DNA of 64,000 nt from an uncultured Lachnospiraceae bacterium (GCA_910579425.1 CAJTVL010000011.1:1-64000); one strand, 5' to 3'; numbered from the stretch's first letter, positions 33,760-42,617 are shown. The notes: a model not told the origin generated them from the sequence alone. Translations and numbers: made by a program.

Positions 33760-35147
33760 TTAAGCCAATACCTCCGGCAAAAGGTGCTCGATTAATTTCT
33801 CCTGCATCCTGACCCGTTTGGCCTGACAGGTTTCCCACATAGCCTTATTTTCATATTCATTCGGATCGCCCTCCAAATCCAGAAGCTCCCGTGCATTTCC
33901 CGTCCGTAACTGCCAGAAAGCCTTCGCCCTCTGCAAAGGTATAGTTCCTGCTCCAATCCGGATCACGCAGAGAACGGCCGTCGCAGGGCGGTATGGGAAG
34001 CTGCGCCGCGTCCAGACAGGTTGGCAGAAAATCTGTGGAATTTACCAGCCGGTTGTCCGTCTTTGCCTCTTTTTGCCCCGGGTATCGGATCAGCAAAGGG
34101 ATCCGCCATACCTCGTCATAAGCGCAGTTGTGTTTTCCCCACAGACCGTGATTTCCCAGCATTTCCCCGTGATCTGCCGAAAACAGTACCATAGCGTTAT
34201 CTCCATATTTTTCAGAAACGGCGCGCAGGATTTCTCCTACCTGGTCGTCGATCAGCTTTATGTTTGCGCAATAGCTGGTCAGCAGGCGCTTCCAGTAGTC
34301 TTCAGTATAATTTTTGCAGGCGCATCCTTTCTGCCTGTCGGCTTCCGTCAATATTGGCGTTAGGCCCACCGAAATAACTGTCATGATGAATCCGGTCCGT
34401 GCCCTCTAATTCCCCTTCTTTTCTTTTCCTTTGAGGAAGATGTTCGGTGTCTGCCTGTTTGAGATATTCTTCGGGGGCGTCAAAGGTATAATGGGGGCCG
34501 CTGAAGGAAATCCAGGTAAACAGAGGTTTAGAGCAGTCATACTGCCTGATATATTCCGCTGCCTTCCTCCCCACCCACGCATCCGGATGCCATTGGGAAG
34601 GCCCCGGGAACGGGAACACTTTCTGATACTCCTGGTTCCAGACAGCCTCTCTGTATGCCGTTAAATATCCGGCTTCCTCCAATTCTCTGCTGTAATCATC
34701 ATAGAACCAGACGGAAACCTGCTTATCATCCTCCAATTCCAGATGCTGAATTCCAAGACTCTTGTAATAAGCTTTAAAATCATCATAAGGAAGCGTTCTG
34801 TCCGGCCGGGTACTGGAATAGGGCACCGGTGCAAAATGGCATTTACCGAAAACACTGGTGTGGTAGCCGCCTTCCTTCATGGAAGTGAACAAATTCGGCA
34901 GTCCGTTATCCAGCGCACATTTCCGGAAATTGCTGTAAGCGCCGCTGTGGTGGGGATAAAGCCCGGTCAGAATAGAACATCTTGCAGGCAGGCACCAGGG
35001 GCTTGTGGTATAACAATTCCCATAATTGGTTCCTTCCTTTGCCAGGCTGTCGATCTGCGGCGTTTTTACCGCCTGCCCGCCACAGTATCCAAGTACGCCT
35101 TTGTTTAACTCGTCACATGTAATTAATAGGATCGCCGCTTTGTCCAT
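33760..35147 (-). pseudogene. Sulfatase with two frameshifts
   Basis: Full-length sulfatase content is present in three frames. The first (35147 to about 34345) has LLITCDELNKGVLGYCGG and the formylglycine signature SPWCLPARCSILTG, whose Cys is converted by a maturating enzyme. The second frame (to about 33900) has IKLIDDQVGEIL and LFSADHGEMLGNHGLWGKH, the metal site. The third carries the end, ARELLDLEGDPNEYENK. Both shifts look like single-base changes, so decay is recent. The matching radical SAM maturase at 35966 is intact. No signal peptide, so it would have worked in the cytoplasm. Confidence 0.8.
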
Positions 35148-35175
35148 GCAAATGTCCTCCCCGTACTTTTTTCAG

Positions 35176-35270
35176 AGTATAGCAGGCGGGCATCCTGTTT
35201 TCAATTTGTGGTTTTACCGCGATATGTGATGTTTTACGCAGGCGATATGTAATTTATTTTTGATATGTGA
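35176..35270 (-). promoter_or_regulatory. Sulfatase promoter with three upstream direct repeats
   Basis: On the minus strand TTGAAA (35199-35204) and TATACT (35176-35181) have a 17-base spacer. Upstream of the -35 box, three copies of GATATGTRA (plus-strand reading) lie at 35221-35229, 35244-35252 and 35262-35270. They are placed as activator sites would be. The rest of the gap to 35418 holds no gene I can support. Confidence 0.6.
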
Positions 35271-35418
35271 ATGACGAAAAATCCAGTGGAAAGTCCTTTG
35301 CCGGACTGATATAATGAATATGACAGATAGAACCGGAGGATTTTTGCGATCGAATAAAGGGATTGCCATGCCGGGGAGGACTATGGGGGTCCGCTGCAAG
35401 CAGGTGAGCAAAATAGAG

Positions 35419-35447
35419 TAGACTTTATATCTTAATTATGGTATAGT
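35419..35447 (+). promoter_or_regulatory. Promoter for the small coiled-coil gene
   Basis: TAGACT and TATAGT with a 17-base spacer, 46 bases before the start codon. Confidence 0.45.
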
Positions 35448-35493
35448 AGCAGTATCAGCAATTTGATAATTACAAGAAGGGGAGGGCGGTCAT

Positions 35494-35763
35494 ATGACAG
35501 ACAGTGAAAAGCTTGATTTATTGCTCGAAAAAGTAGTAGGCTTGGATGAGAAATTTACAGGACTGGATGAGAAATTTGCAGGCCTTGATCAAAAGGTTTC
35601 CAAACTTGACGAAAGGGTAGCAAGCCTTGAAATGGATATGATAGATGTAAAAGCTGACTTAAGGCGGGTGCATCGTGAAAACAATTTTATTCTTGATGAA
35701 GTGGAAAGGGTGCATGAAATCCTGAACAGGCATAAAGCGGATAAGAAGGCACATACGGCATAA
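35494..35763 (+). CDS. Small coiled-coil protein
   Basis: An 89-residue hydrophilic protein with a strong ribosome site (AAGGGGAGGG). Residues 10-50 hold a heptad-like repeat: GLDEKFTGLDEKFAGLDQK, then SKLDERVASLEMDM, so it should form a long parallel coiled coil. The family is common as a short hypothetical protein in Clostridia; some relatives sit in phage or mobile regions. No catalytic motif. Function unknown. Confidence 0.75.
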   Translation: MTDSEKLDLLLEKVVGLDEKFTGLDEKFAGLDQKVSKLDERVASLEMDMIDVKADLRRVHRENNFILDEVERVHEILNRHKADKKAHTA

Positions 35764-35840
35764 TTATATGGAGGGTAAACGACAATATATAGTAAGCGAC
35801 AAAATAATTTGCTGTTTACCCTACCAAATATCACGAAAAC

Positions 35841-35885
35841 AGGGTGTAAAGTCTGTTCAATTGTCAGGCTTTACACCCTCTTTTC
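35841..35885 (+). terminator. Terminator between the coiled-coil and maturase genes
   Basis: An 11-bp perfect stem AGGGTGTAAAG/CTTTACACCCT with a 17-base loop, followed by CTTTT. A GC-rich perfect palindrome GCCCGCCCGGGCGGGC lies further on at 35936-35951, directly before the ribosome site of the maturase and able to mask it. Confidence 0.6.
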
Positions 35886-35965
35886 ATCTGGACAGCCCGG
35901 GGAAAATCGACTATGATAAGTGTAACCAATTTTACGCCCGCCCGGGCGGGCAGACAGGAGTTTGT

Positions 35966-37066
35966 GTGAAAAATATCTCAATTATGATAAAGCCCGCATC
36001 TTCGCTGTGTAATATGCGGTGCCGATATTGTTTTTATGCGGATATAACTAATTTAAGACAGGTGCGTTCCTATGGGATTATGAGCCGGGAAACCACAGAA
36101 AAAATCCTGGAGAACATCCGGTCCGGTTTACAGCGGGGGGATCAGATCAATTTTGCCTTTCAGGGAGGCGAACCGGCTTTGGCCGGGCTGGATTTTTACA
36201 GACATTTTGTAAATCTGGTGGAGGGCTGGGACAAGTCAATTAAGGTGAACTATGCCCTGCAGACAAACGGCTTATCCCTGGATGAGCAGTGGTGCAGATT
36301 TCTTGCCAGGCATCACTTTCTCGTAGGGATTTCCTTGGATATACTGCCCGCCTGCCATGACGAGGCGAGAAAAGACGAGAAAGGTCAGGGAACCTATCAG
36401 AGGGTGATGGACGGGGTGCGGCTGATGGAGCAGCATGGGGTGGAGTATAACGTGCTTTGTACTCTGACCAGGGAGGCTGCAAAGTATCCCCAAAAGATAT
36501 GGAAGGCTATCACGAAGCAGGATTTTAAGTGGGTGCAGTTTACCCCCTGCCTGGGGGAGCTTTCAGGAGAGGAGGACAACTCTTACGCCTTAACGCCCCA
36601 GGATTTTGCTTCCTTTTATATCCAGTTGTTTTCCTGCTGGCTGGATGATTTCCATAAGGGAGCCTACCGCAGCATCAAACTGATCGACGACCTTGTAAAT
36701 TATCTGGCCTATCAGATTCCTACCTCCTGCGGAATCAACGGGAAGTGCCAGCCCCAGCTCATTGTGGAGGCGGACGGAAGCGTATTTCCCTGTGATTTTT
36801 ATTGCCTGGACGAATATCTTCTGGGAAATTTCAGGGAGCAGTCACTGGAGGAGTTGTTTTTGCTGTCAGTGAAGTCCGAAATGCGGAGCAGAGAAAGAAG
36901 GCTGATCTGTGAAAAATGCCCTTATGAGAAGATATGCGGCGGCGGATGTAAGCGGATGCAAAAGGAGGTTTACTGCGGGGCCGGAGACGGAAGCTGCGGT
37001 ATGCGGAGTTTTTTGGATTACAGTTTGGATAAGCTGCAGGAGATCGCAAGGCAGGCAGTACGATGA
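35966..37066 (+). CDS. Anaerobic sulfatase-maturating enzyme (radical SAM, SPASM domain)
   Basis: Converts the active-site Cys of sulfatases to formylglycine without oxygen. I use the GTG at 35966 (MKNISIMIKPASSLC) because ACAGGAG lies five bases upstream; the longer frame would run through the terminator at 35841. The radical SAM cluster motif CNMRCRYC is at residues 15-22. The SAM-binding FAFQGGEPALAG and the Cys-rich SPASM end (CGINGKC, CDFYC, CEKCPYEKICGGGC) are complete. The 366-residue length is normal. The neighbouring sulfatase is broken, so its substrate must be another sulfatase, or it is about to be lost. Confidence 0.88.
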   Translation: MKNISIMIKPASSLCNMRCRYCFYADITNLRQVRSYGIMSRETTEKILENIRSGLQRGDQINFAFQGGEPALAGLDFYRHFVNLVEGWDKSIKVNYALQTNGLSLDEQWCRFLARHHFLVGISLDILPACHDEARKDEKGQGTYQRVMDGVRLMEQHGVEYNVLCTLTREAAKYPQKIWKAITKQDFKWVQFTPCLGELSGEEDNSYALTPQDFASFYIQLFSCWLDDFHKGAYRSIKLIDDLVNYLAYQIPTSCGINGKCQPQLIVEADGSVFPCDFYCLDEYLLGNFREQSLEELFLLSVKSEMRSRERRLICEKCPYEKICGGGCKRMQKEVYCGAGDGSCGMRSFLDYSLDKLQEIARQAVR

Positions 37067-37095
37067 GGGACGGACAGATTATGTACGTCCCTTTT
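37066..37095 (+). terminator. Terminator after the maturase gene
   Basis: Stem AGGGACG/CGTCCCT with a 13-base loop and four T residues, overlapping the last base of the gene. Confidence 0.6.
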
Positions 37096-37146
37096 CCATT
37101 ATGTGCAGGGGCGCAAGGAGAAATTTGCTGCTGACGCACATCTGGT

Positions 37147-37175
37147 GGAATGCAATTTTCAAACACGCTCTGGCA
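37147..37175 (+). repeat. Short dispersed repeat, copy 3
   Basis: GGAATGCAATTTTCAAACAC then GCTCTGGCA, nearly the same as copy 2 at 27461-27488. Confidence 0.5.
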
Positions 37176-37217
37176 GGGAGAAATAATTGAAACAACTCTG
37201 AAACATATGAAACAAAA

Positions 37218-37246
37218 TTGACACAGGACAACAGATGATGTATGGT
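37218..37246 (+). promoter_or_regulatory. Promoter of the first LacI gene of the catabolic island
   Basis: TTGACA and TATGGT with a 17-base spacer. The -10 box covers the ATG at 37242, which argues against that codon as the start and for the GTG at 37275. Confidence 0.55.
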
Positions 37247-37274
37247 GAAAAAAAGCGGCAAAGGGGGAGGGAGA

Positions 37275-38267
37275 GTGGGAGCAACAATCCGCGATGTTGC
37301 AAAGGCAGCCCAGGTTTCTCCGGCAACCGTTTCCCGGTATTTCTCGGGGAGTAGTGTAGTGGGGAAGGAGCTGTCGAAGAGAATAGAGGAAGCGGCCGGC
37401 GCTTTGGGATATGTTCCGGATCATAGAATAAAAAAGAGCCAGGGAGTAATCGTTGTGCTTGTACCCCATTTACAGTTGGGATATTTCAGTGAAGTGCTGA
37501 AAGAGATTATCCGGCAGATGCCCAAATACCGGTACCAAATCATGATTCTTCCGACAATAGTGGATGATGACAGCTACAAAACATTTTTTAAGGATTTGTA
37601 TGTGGTCGGCGTGATCTATGTGGATGAGGATATTGATCAGGATATGCTGCACTATATACAGGCGAAAAATATTAAGGTGGTAATGCTGGGAGGGGCAGCT
37701 TATGATAATCGGTGCGATATGGTTCATATCAATGATATGTCAGCCGCTTACGAGGGAATGCGGTATCTTCTGGGGCTGAATCACAGGGAGGTCCTTATCC
37801 TTGCGGACAGCCATGGAAGCATCAGTACAGGATTTCAGCGGTTAGCGGGATGCCGGCAGGCTATGAAGGAATATGGAATCGTATTCGAGGAAGGAAACTG
37901 TGTTGAACTTGGGGAACTGACCTATGAAAACGGCTATCGGGCTCTCTGTCAGGCAATGAATGAAGCAAAAAGCTTTACGGCTGTCTTTGCCTTCAGTGAT
38001 GAAGCGGCATTGGGAGCGATTTCTGCCTTGTATGACAGAGGGCTCATGGTTCCCAAAGACATCTCGGTGTTGGGATTTGACGGAATCAGTTTATCGAACC
38101 GGGTGGTTCCCAGGCTTTCTACAATTTATCAGCCGATAGATGAAATGGTTGAGTGGACGCTAAACAGTTTTTACAGTACGGGAAGAAATAAGGAGACAAG
38201 GAAAATGGAGTATACTCTGCCATATAGACTGGTGGAGGGAGAAACCTGTATCAGGAGGGAAGAATGA
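37275..38267 (+). CDS. LacI-family regulator, first gene of the catabolic island
   Basis: A regulator of about 330 residues. I prefer GTG 37275 (residues VGATIRDVAKAAQVS) with AGGGGGAGGG upstream; an ATG at 37242 lies within the promoter. Helix-turn-helix and hinge are at the N-terminus (ATIRDVAKAAQVSPATVSRY), then a sugar-binding effector domain ending ISVLGFDGISLSN. The stop overlaps the GH4 start as ATGA, so regulator and enzyme are made together. It may bind the TGTTTA-N-TAAACA sites described at 41545. Confidence 0.9.
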   Translation: MGATIRDVAKAAQVSPATVSRYFSGSSVVGKELSKRIEEAAGALGYVPDHRIKKSQGVIVVLVPHLQLGYFSEVLKEIIRQMPKYRYQIMILPTIVDDDSYKTFFKDLYVVGVIYVDEDIDQDMLHYIQAKNIKVVMLGGAAYDNRCDMVHINDMSAAYEGMRYLLGLNHREVLILADSHGSISTGFQRLAGCRQAMKEYGIVFEEGNCVELGELTYENGYRALCQAMNEAKSFTAVFAFSDEAALGAISALYDRGLMVPKDISVLGFDGISLSNRVVPRLSTIYQPIDEMVEWTLNSFYSTGRNKETRKMEYTLPYRLVEGETCIRREE

Positions 38268-39649
38268 AGATAACAGTAATTGGAGGCGGGGGCGTACGCT
38301 CCATGTTTTTGGCCAAAAGCCTTGCGCAGAACAGTGAAAGATTGGGCTTTGAGGAGATCGTCTTTATGGATCATGATGAGGAGAAGCTGCGCATTTTCGG
38401 GGGAATGGCGAAGCAGGTGGCAAAAAGGATCAGGCCGGAACTGAAATTCCGTTTGACCACGGATGCTGTGGATGCGGTTAAAGGTGCGGACTATCTCATC
38501 ACGACCATTCGTGTGGGCGGCGATGAAATGAGGATAAGAGATGAGAGAACCGCGCTTGGAAGAGGCATCCTGGGACAGGAGACTACCGGAGCGGCAGGCT
38601 TTTCCTTTGCTATGCGCTCCGTGCCGGCGCTGGTAGAATACTGCGAATTGGCCAGAGAATATGCCGCTCCCCATGTTAAGGTTTTTAATTTTACCAATCC
38701 GGCGGGGGTGGTTTCCCAGACGCTTAGGGATATGGGCTATGATTTTACCTTTGGGATTTGTGATGCTCCCAGCGGCCTGCTTCATTCGGTGGCAGAGCTT
38801 TACCATGCGGACCCGGATTCTGTGACGGGAGAATGCTATGGCCTGAACCATTTGTCTTTTTTTGAGAGCATCAAATTAGACGGAAAAGAGATAATGCCAG
38901 AACTGCTGAAGGAACCAAGGCTTTATACGGAGACGGATATGCGCTTTTTCCGCAGAGATCTGGTGGCCCATTTTGGATGTGTTTTGAACGAGTATCTCTA
39001 TTATTTCTTATATCGGGAGGAAGCAGTGCAGAATATTCTGGACGCCAAGGTAACCCGGGGAGAAGTGATACGTGATGTGAATCATCATATGATGGAGGAG
39101 TTATCCAACTTGAATGATCCATCCGGCCTGGATATGGAAAAGGATTTCGAGGATTGCCTGAAGATTTTTGAAAAATGGTACGGACAGAGGACAAATGCGT
39201 ATATGGCGAACGAGACCGGCGTATCGAGAGAAAATAAACCCTATCATTTTGATATTTATGGGAAGGATGAGGGAGGATATGCAGGGGTGGCCCTGGGGTA
39301 TATCCGGGCGCAGGTTGAGAAAAAGGCATCGGAAATGATACTGTGTGTGCCTAACCAGGGAGCCATTCCGGGACTTTTGGATGACGATGTGGTGGAGATT
39401 ACCTGCACAATAGAAAAAGGCGCATGTACGCCCCACAGGATAGAACATCCGGGAGAGCTGCAAATGGAGTTGATCCGCAGAGTCAAAATGTATGAGCGGC
39501 TGGCGTCGGAGGCGCTGCGGGAGAAATCCACAGCAAAAGCGGTTGAATGCCTTATGGTTCATCCGCTAGTAAACTCTTATTCTCTGGCCCAAAGGCTGGT
39601 TCAGGATTATCTTAAGATAAATCAGGAATATACGAAAGGGTGGAAATAA
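38264..39649 (+). CDS. GH4 family NAD+- and metal-dependent glycosidase
   Basis: GH4 enzymes cleave phosphorylated or acidic glycosides by an oxidation-elimination route, using NAD+ and Mn2+. The 461-residue protein starts with the dinucleotide fold MKITVIGGGGVRSMFLAKSL. The metal ligands Cys166 (FGICDAPSG) and His196 (YGLNHLSFF) have the 30-residue spacing expected from GlvA-type enzymes. The middle has FNFTNPAGVV. Substrate may be a 6-phospho-glycoside or a glucuronide/galacturonide. It is translationally coupled to the LacI gene and followed directly by the kinase. Confidence 0.9.
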   Translation: MKITVIGGGGVRSMFLAKSLAQNSERLGFEEIVFMDHDEEKLRIFGGMAKQVAKRIRPELKFRLTTDAVDAVKGADYLITTIRVGGDEMRIRDERTALGRGILGQETTGAAGFSFAMRSVPALVEYCELAREYAAPHVKVFNFTNPAGVVSQTLRDMGYDFTFGICDAPSGLLHSVAELYHADPDSVTGECYGLNHLSFFESIKLDGKEIMPELLKEPRLYTETDMRFFRRDLVAHFGCVLNEYLYYFLYREEAVQNILDAKVTRGEVIRDVNHHMMEELSNLNDPSGLDMEKDFEDCLKIFEKWYGQRTNAYMANETGVSRENKPYHFDIYGKDEGGYAGVALGYIRAQVEKKASEMILCVPNQGAIPGLLDDDVVEITCTIEKGACTPHRIEHPGELQMELIRRVKMYERLASEALREKSTAKAVECLMVHPLVNSYSLAQRLVQDYLKINQEYTKGWK

Positions 39650-40552
39650 ATGGGATTTGTAGGGGGCGCAGGTTTTGCCAATCTGGATTTGCTGTATGCA
39701 GGACTGGAAAAAATACCGGAGGAAGGGCAGGAGGTTTATGCCAGGGAGTTTGATATGCAGTTGGGAGGCGGCGTGCCTGCCACCATGATAAACTTAAGCA
39801 GATTAGGGATTGACTCTAAATTGCTGACCTTTGCGGGGAAGGACTTTTTTTCCCAATTTGTAACAAGAGCACTTGAGGGCTATGGCGTGCAGACAATTAA
39901 CCTGTATAAAGGAAGCGGCCGGCCTATCACCCTCTCCAGCGTGATGGTTTGCGGCGGGGACAGGAGTATTGTGTCTTACCAGGATAGGGTAGAGATCGCG
40001 CCGCATTATTTGGAACAGGTATACAGGCAGCTACATGGGGCTAAGGTGGTGGATATGCAGGTAGGATTTTTGGAGGCGTATCAAAGGCTTAGTGCGGAGA
40101 ACACGATTCAGGTGTTTGACACCGGATGGGAAGAAGACCTGTCAATTGAAAAATATAAAGATTATCTGGAAGCTGCAGATTATTACGTGCCAAACCGAAA
40201 GGAGGCATTGAAGATCACCGGAGAGAGTACCATAGAGAATGCGGCAAAGAAGCTGGGCCAATTTTTCCCGGATGTGATCATTAAGCTGGATAAAGAGGGA
40301 TGTTTGTTAAAAAACAGCAAAGGAACAAAAATAATTCCGCCATTGCAGGGAGCCAAAATGATAGATGCCACCGGAGCCGGGGATGCATTTTTGAGCGGGT
40401 TTATGTATGGACTGTATCATGATTATCCGGTGGAGCAGTGCATCCGGTTTGGAAATGTGACCGGGGGAATCTGTGTGCAGGGAATGGGATGCCTGACAAA
40501 ATTTGTGGGAGAGACAGAACTGTTGCGGCTATTTGACACAATTGACAGATAG
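39650..40552 (+). CDS. PfkB-family carbohydrate kinase
   Basis: A 300-residue ribokinase-fold protein, ATP-dependent sugar kinase. The N-terminal sugar-binding region has MQLGGGVPATMINLSRLGID. The C-terminal signature MIDATGAGDAFLSGFMYGL contains the catalytic base Asp245. It starts on the base after the GH4 stop with AAGGGTGG upstream. Together with GH4 and the aldolase it suggests a route: hydrolysis, phosphorylation, cleavage. The sugar is not known; ribokinase, fructokinase and KDG kinase are all near relatives. Confidence 0.88.
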   Translation: MGFVGGAGFANLDLLYAGLEKIPEEGQEVYAREFDMQLGGGVPATMINLSRLGIDSKLLTFAGKDFFSQFVTRALEGYGVQTINLYKGSGRPITLSSVMVCGGDRSIVSYQDRVEIAPHYLEQVYRQLHGAKVVDMQVGFLEAYQRLSAENTIQVFDTGWEEDLSIEKYKDYLEAADYYVPNRKEALKITGESTIENAAKKLGQFFPDVIIKLDKEGCLLKNSKGTKIIPPLQGAKMIDATGAGDAFLSGFMYGLYHDYPVEQCIRFGNVTGGICVQGMGCLTKFVGETELLRLFDTIDR

Positions 40553-40590
40553 GGAAGGAATCATTTACGAAACAGACAGGAGGAGTGTAT

Positions 40591-41460
40591 TTGGGCGCAG
40601 TGATTTTGGCAGTGGGAATATTTGGAGTACAGTATGTGGGAATTAAGGAATTTTCCAGACGGTATTTTCGTGGAACGCTGTCATATATGCATTTCGAAAT
40701 GTGGTATTTGGGAATTGCCGGCCTGATACTGGCTTTGTGGAAGGGAATATCTCTTCCACAGAGTATGGCGACAGGGATTTGTGCGCTCTTGTTTGGCGCT
40801 GGAATTTCCGGGGCATTTTATTACCTGAACAATGCGTTTTCAAAAGGGCCTATGTCAACGGCCTCCATGATCATGACGCTGGCGATTCTTGCCCCTATTG
40901 GAGTGGACGTGGCGGGATTTGGAAAAAGGCTGAATGGAATGCAGATTCTGGCATTGCTTCTTTTGGGCATTGGTTTTGCAGTTTTGAGTGGAGGAAAGGC
41001 GGGGAGGGGCTACACGGCAAGGTATATAAAAGATTGCATTTTGGCCGCTGTCTGGAATGGTATTATGCTTTCCTCCATTTCTTTACAGCAGAGATTGTGC
41101 CAGGGGAGGGAGCAAACGCTTTTTCTCGCTTTGGGATTACTGGCAGGGGCGGTGGTTTCGGCAGTTTTCTTTGGGGTGAAAGGCCGGGCCGGGGAGAGAG
41201 GATGGGCTAAGTCCAACAGAAAAGAGAAGATCTTTTGGCTGCTCAGCGTGATTGTGGCGTTGGCAACATTAACCGGGAACCTGTTAAACATTCAGATCTC
41301 AAATCAATTGCCATCTGTGATCCAGTTTCCATGTGTGATAGGAGGGGGGATTCTGTTTAATATGATCAGTGCCAGGATTATTTATGGGGAAAAGATAGAG
41401 CCCGGACAGTGGGCGGGATTTTTTCTCTGCATAATGGCACTGATATGCATTAATCAATAA
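40591..41460 (+). CDS. DMT-superfamily (EamA-like) membrane transporter
   Basis: A 289-residue protein with about ten membrane helices in two repeats. I prefer the TTG at 40591 (MGAVILAVGIFGVQY), seven bases after AGGAGG; a GTG six bases earlier is too close. Members of this superfamily carry sugars, amino acids or metabolites across the membrane, often outward. It is the last gene before a terminator, so it belongs with the LacI-GH4-kinase unit. Substrate unknown. Confidence 0.8.
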   Translation: MGAVILAVGIFGVQYVGIKEFSRRYFRGTLSYMHFEMWYLGIAGLILALWKGISLPQSMATGICALLFGAGISGAFYYLNNAFSKGPMSTASMIMTLAILAPIGVDVAGFGKRLNGMQILALLLLGIGFAVLSGGKAGRGYTARYIKDCILAAVWNGIMLSSISLQQRLCQGREQTLFLALGLLAGAVVSAVFFGVKGRAGERGWAKSNRKEKIFWLLSVIVALATLTGNLLNIQISNQLPSVIQFPCVIGGGILFNMISARIIYGEKIEPGQWAGFFLCIMALICINQ

Positions 41461-41475
41461 ACACGTAAACAATGA

Positions 41476-41503
41476 GGGACAGGATGTTACCTGTTCCTTT
41501 TTT
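41476..41503 (+). terminator. Intrinsic terminator closing the LacI-GH4-kinase-transporter operon
   Basis: Stem GGGACAGG/CCTGTTCC (one G:U pair), loop ATGTTA, then six T residues. Confidence 0.8.
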
Positions 41504-41544
41504 GTTGCGTGCATTTATTTTTCCTAGATAAACAAATGAGTATG

Positions 41545-41676
41545 TGTTTATTAAACAAAATGATTAAAAACAGATAAACGCTATTGACAAAATGTAAAAA
41601 ATAGAATAATATTAAGCCATGAAAATGAAAAACAGAAGAAAAAACTAAACGATAGCATATACGTGTTTATTAAAAA
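41545..41676 (+). promoter_or_regulatory. Promoter with LacI-type palindromes for the long catabolic operon
   Basis: TTGACA (41584-41589) and TAATAT (41607-41612) are 17 bases apart. A perfect palindrome TGTTTA-T-TAAACA lies upstream (41545-41557) and a near copy TGTTTA-T-TAAAAA lies downstream (41664-41676), touching the first codon. More TAAAC half-sites occur around 41457, 41529 and 41573. Two sites flanking a promoter fit repression by looping. Confidence 0.65.
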
Positions 41677-42606
41677 ATGATAAAAATGGATAAAAATGAC
41701 AAAACGCCTGTTTTTCAGGGAACCGCTACCATGATGGTTACGCCATTTTTGGAGGGCAGGCTTTGGATGGAGGCATTGAGGGAACTGATAGAATTTCAAA
41801 TGGATGCTAAGGTACAGGCAATCGTGATGGCAGGTACAGCCGGAGAAGGGCCGGGGATGGACGATGCACTGAGAAGACAGGTGATAGAAGCGGGAATCCG
41901 GCTGGCGAAAAAGAGAGTAAAAGTGCTGGCTGCCGTGGGAGGACCGAATGTCAGCGATACGGTGAAGCTTGTGAGATGGGCCTGTGATCAGGGGGCAGAC
42001 GGATTTTTAGTAGTTCCGCCTTATTATCTGAAAACCTCGGAAGAGGGGTTATATAAATACTATATGGAGATTGCCGGGCAGTCCAATGTGCCTGTTGTAC
42101 TGTCCAATATTCCGGCAAGGACGGGAATGTCTTTGTCAGCAGGGCTTTGCCAGCGCCTGTCAGATCACCCCATGATTAATGGAGTCAAGGAAGTGAGTGG
42201 AAATACAGTGTTTTCGGGTGAGGTTATGCGCAGGTGTAAAGGAAAGATGCATATATGGACCGGAAATGATGATCAAATAGTTCCATTGATTGCTATGGGG
42301 GCCCAGGGAGTCTTTTCTACAGCGGCGAATTTGATTCCGGGTGAGATAGGTGGGATGGTGGAGAAAATGATGTGGGGAAGCCTGGAGGAAAAGAGAGCTG
42401 CCGCCAATAGACAGATTCATTTCATGGAATTATTCCAGGCTCAATTTTGGGAGACGCATCCGATTCCCATCAAGACAGCGATGAGGAAAGCAGGATTTCC
42501 GGTGGGAGAATTCAGGCCGCCTCTGACAGAGATGCAACAGGACATCTGGAAAAAAATGCAGGCTGCAATAGAGGGTACAGGGGTTGATATTTTGTGGAAA
42601 AAGTAG
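41677..42606 (+). CDS. DapA-fold aldolase/lyase with altered catalytic residues
   Basis: A 309-residue TIM barrel of the dihydrodipicolinate synthase/N-acetylneuraminate lyase family. The Schiff-base lysine is Lys171 (NGVKEVSGN), and Arg148, which holds a keto-acid carboxylate, is kept in NIPARTG. Two catalytic residues differ: the usual Tyr (133 in E. coli DapA) is Ser143, and the second Thr of GTTGE is Ala55 in GTAGE. Spacing to Lys is the same as in DapA, so the alignment is secure. It is therefore not a lysine-pathway enzyme; probably an aldolase for a deoxy-keto sugar acid, or one with a new mechanism. No strong ribosome site is seen. Confidence 0.85.
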   Translation: MIKMDKNDKTPVFQGTATMMVTPFLEGRLWMEALRELIEFQMDAKVQAIVMAGTAGEGPGMDDALRRQVIEAGIRLAKKRVKVLAAVGGPNVSDTVKLVRWACDQGADGFLVVPPYYLKTSEEGLYKYYMEIAGQSNVPVVLSNIPARTGMSLSAGLCQRLSDHPMINGVKEVSGNTVFSGEVMRRCKGKMHIWTGNDDQIVPLIAMGAQGVFSTAANLIPGEIGGMVEKMMWGSLEEKRAAANRQIHFMELFQAQFWETHPIPIKTAMRKAGFPVGEFRPPLTEMQQDIWKKMQAAIEGTGVDILWKK

Positions 42607-42617
42607 GAGGAGAAGGA

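Noticed and set aside
35768..35965. Longer N-terminus for the sulfatase maturase starting at ATG 35768.
   Set aside because: The extra 66 residues would be translated through a strong terminator hairpin and look non-coding; a GTG with AGGAG lies at the normal family start.
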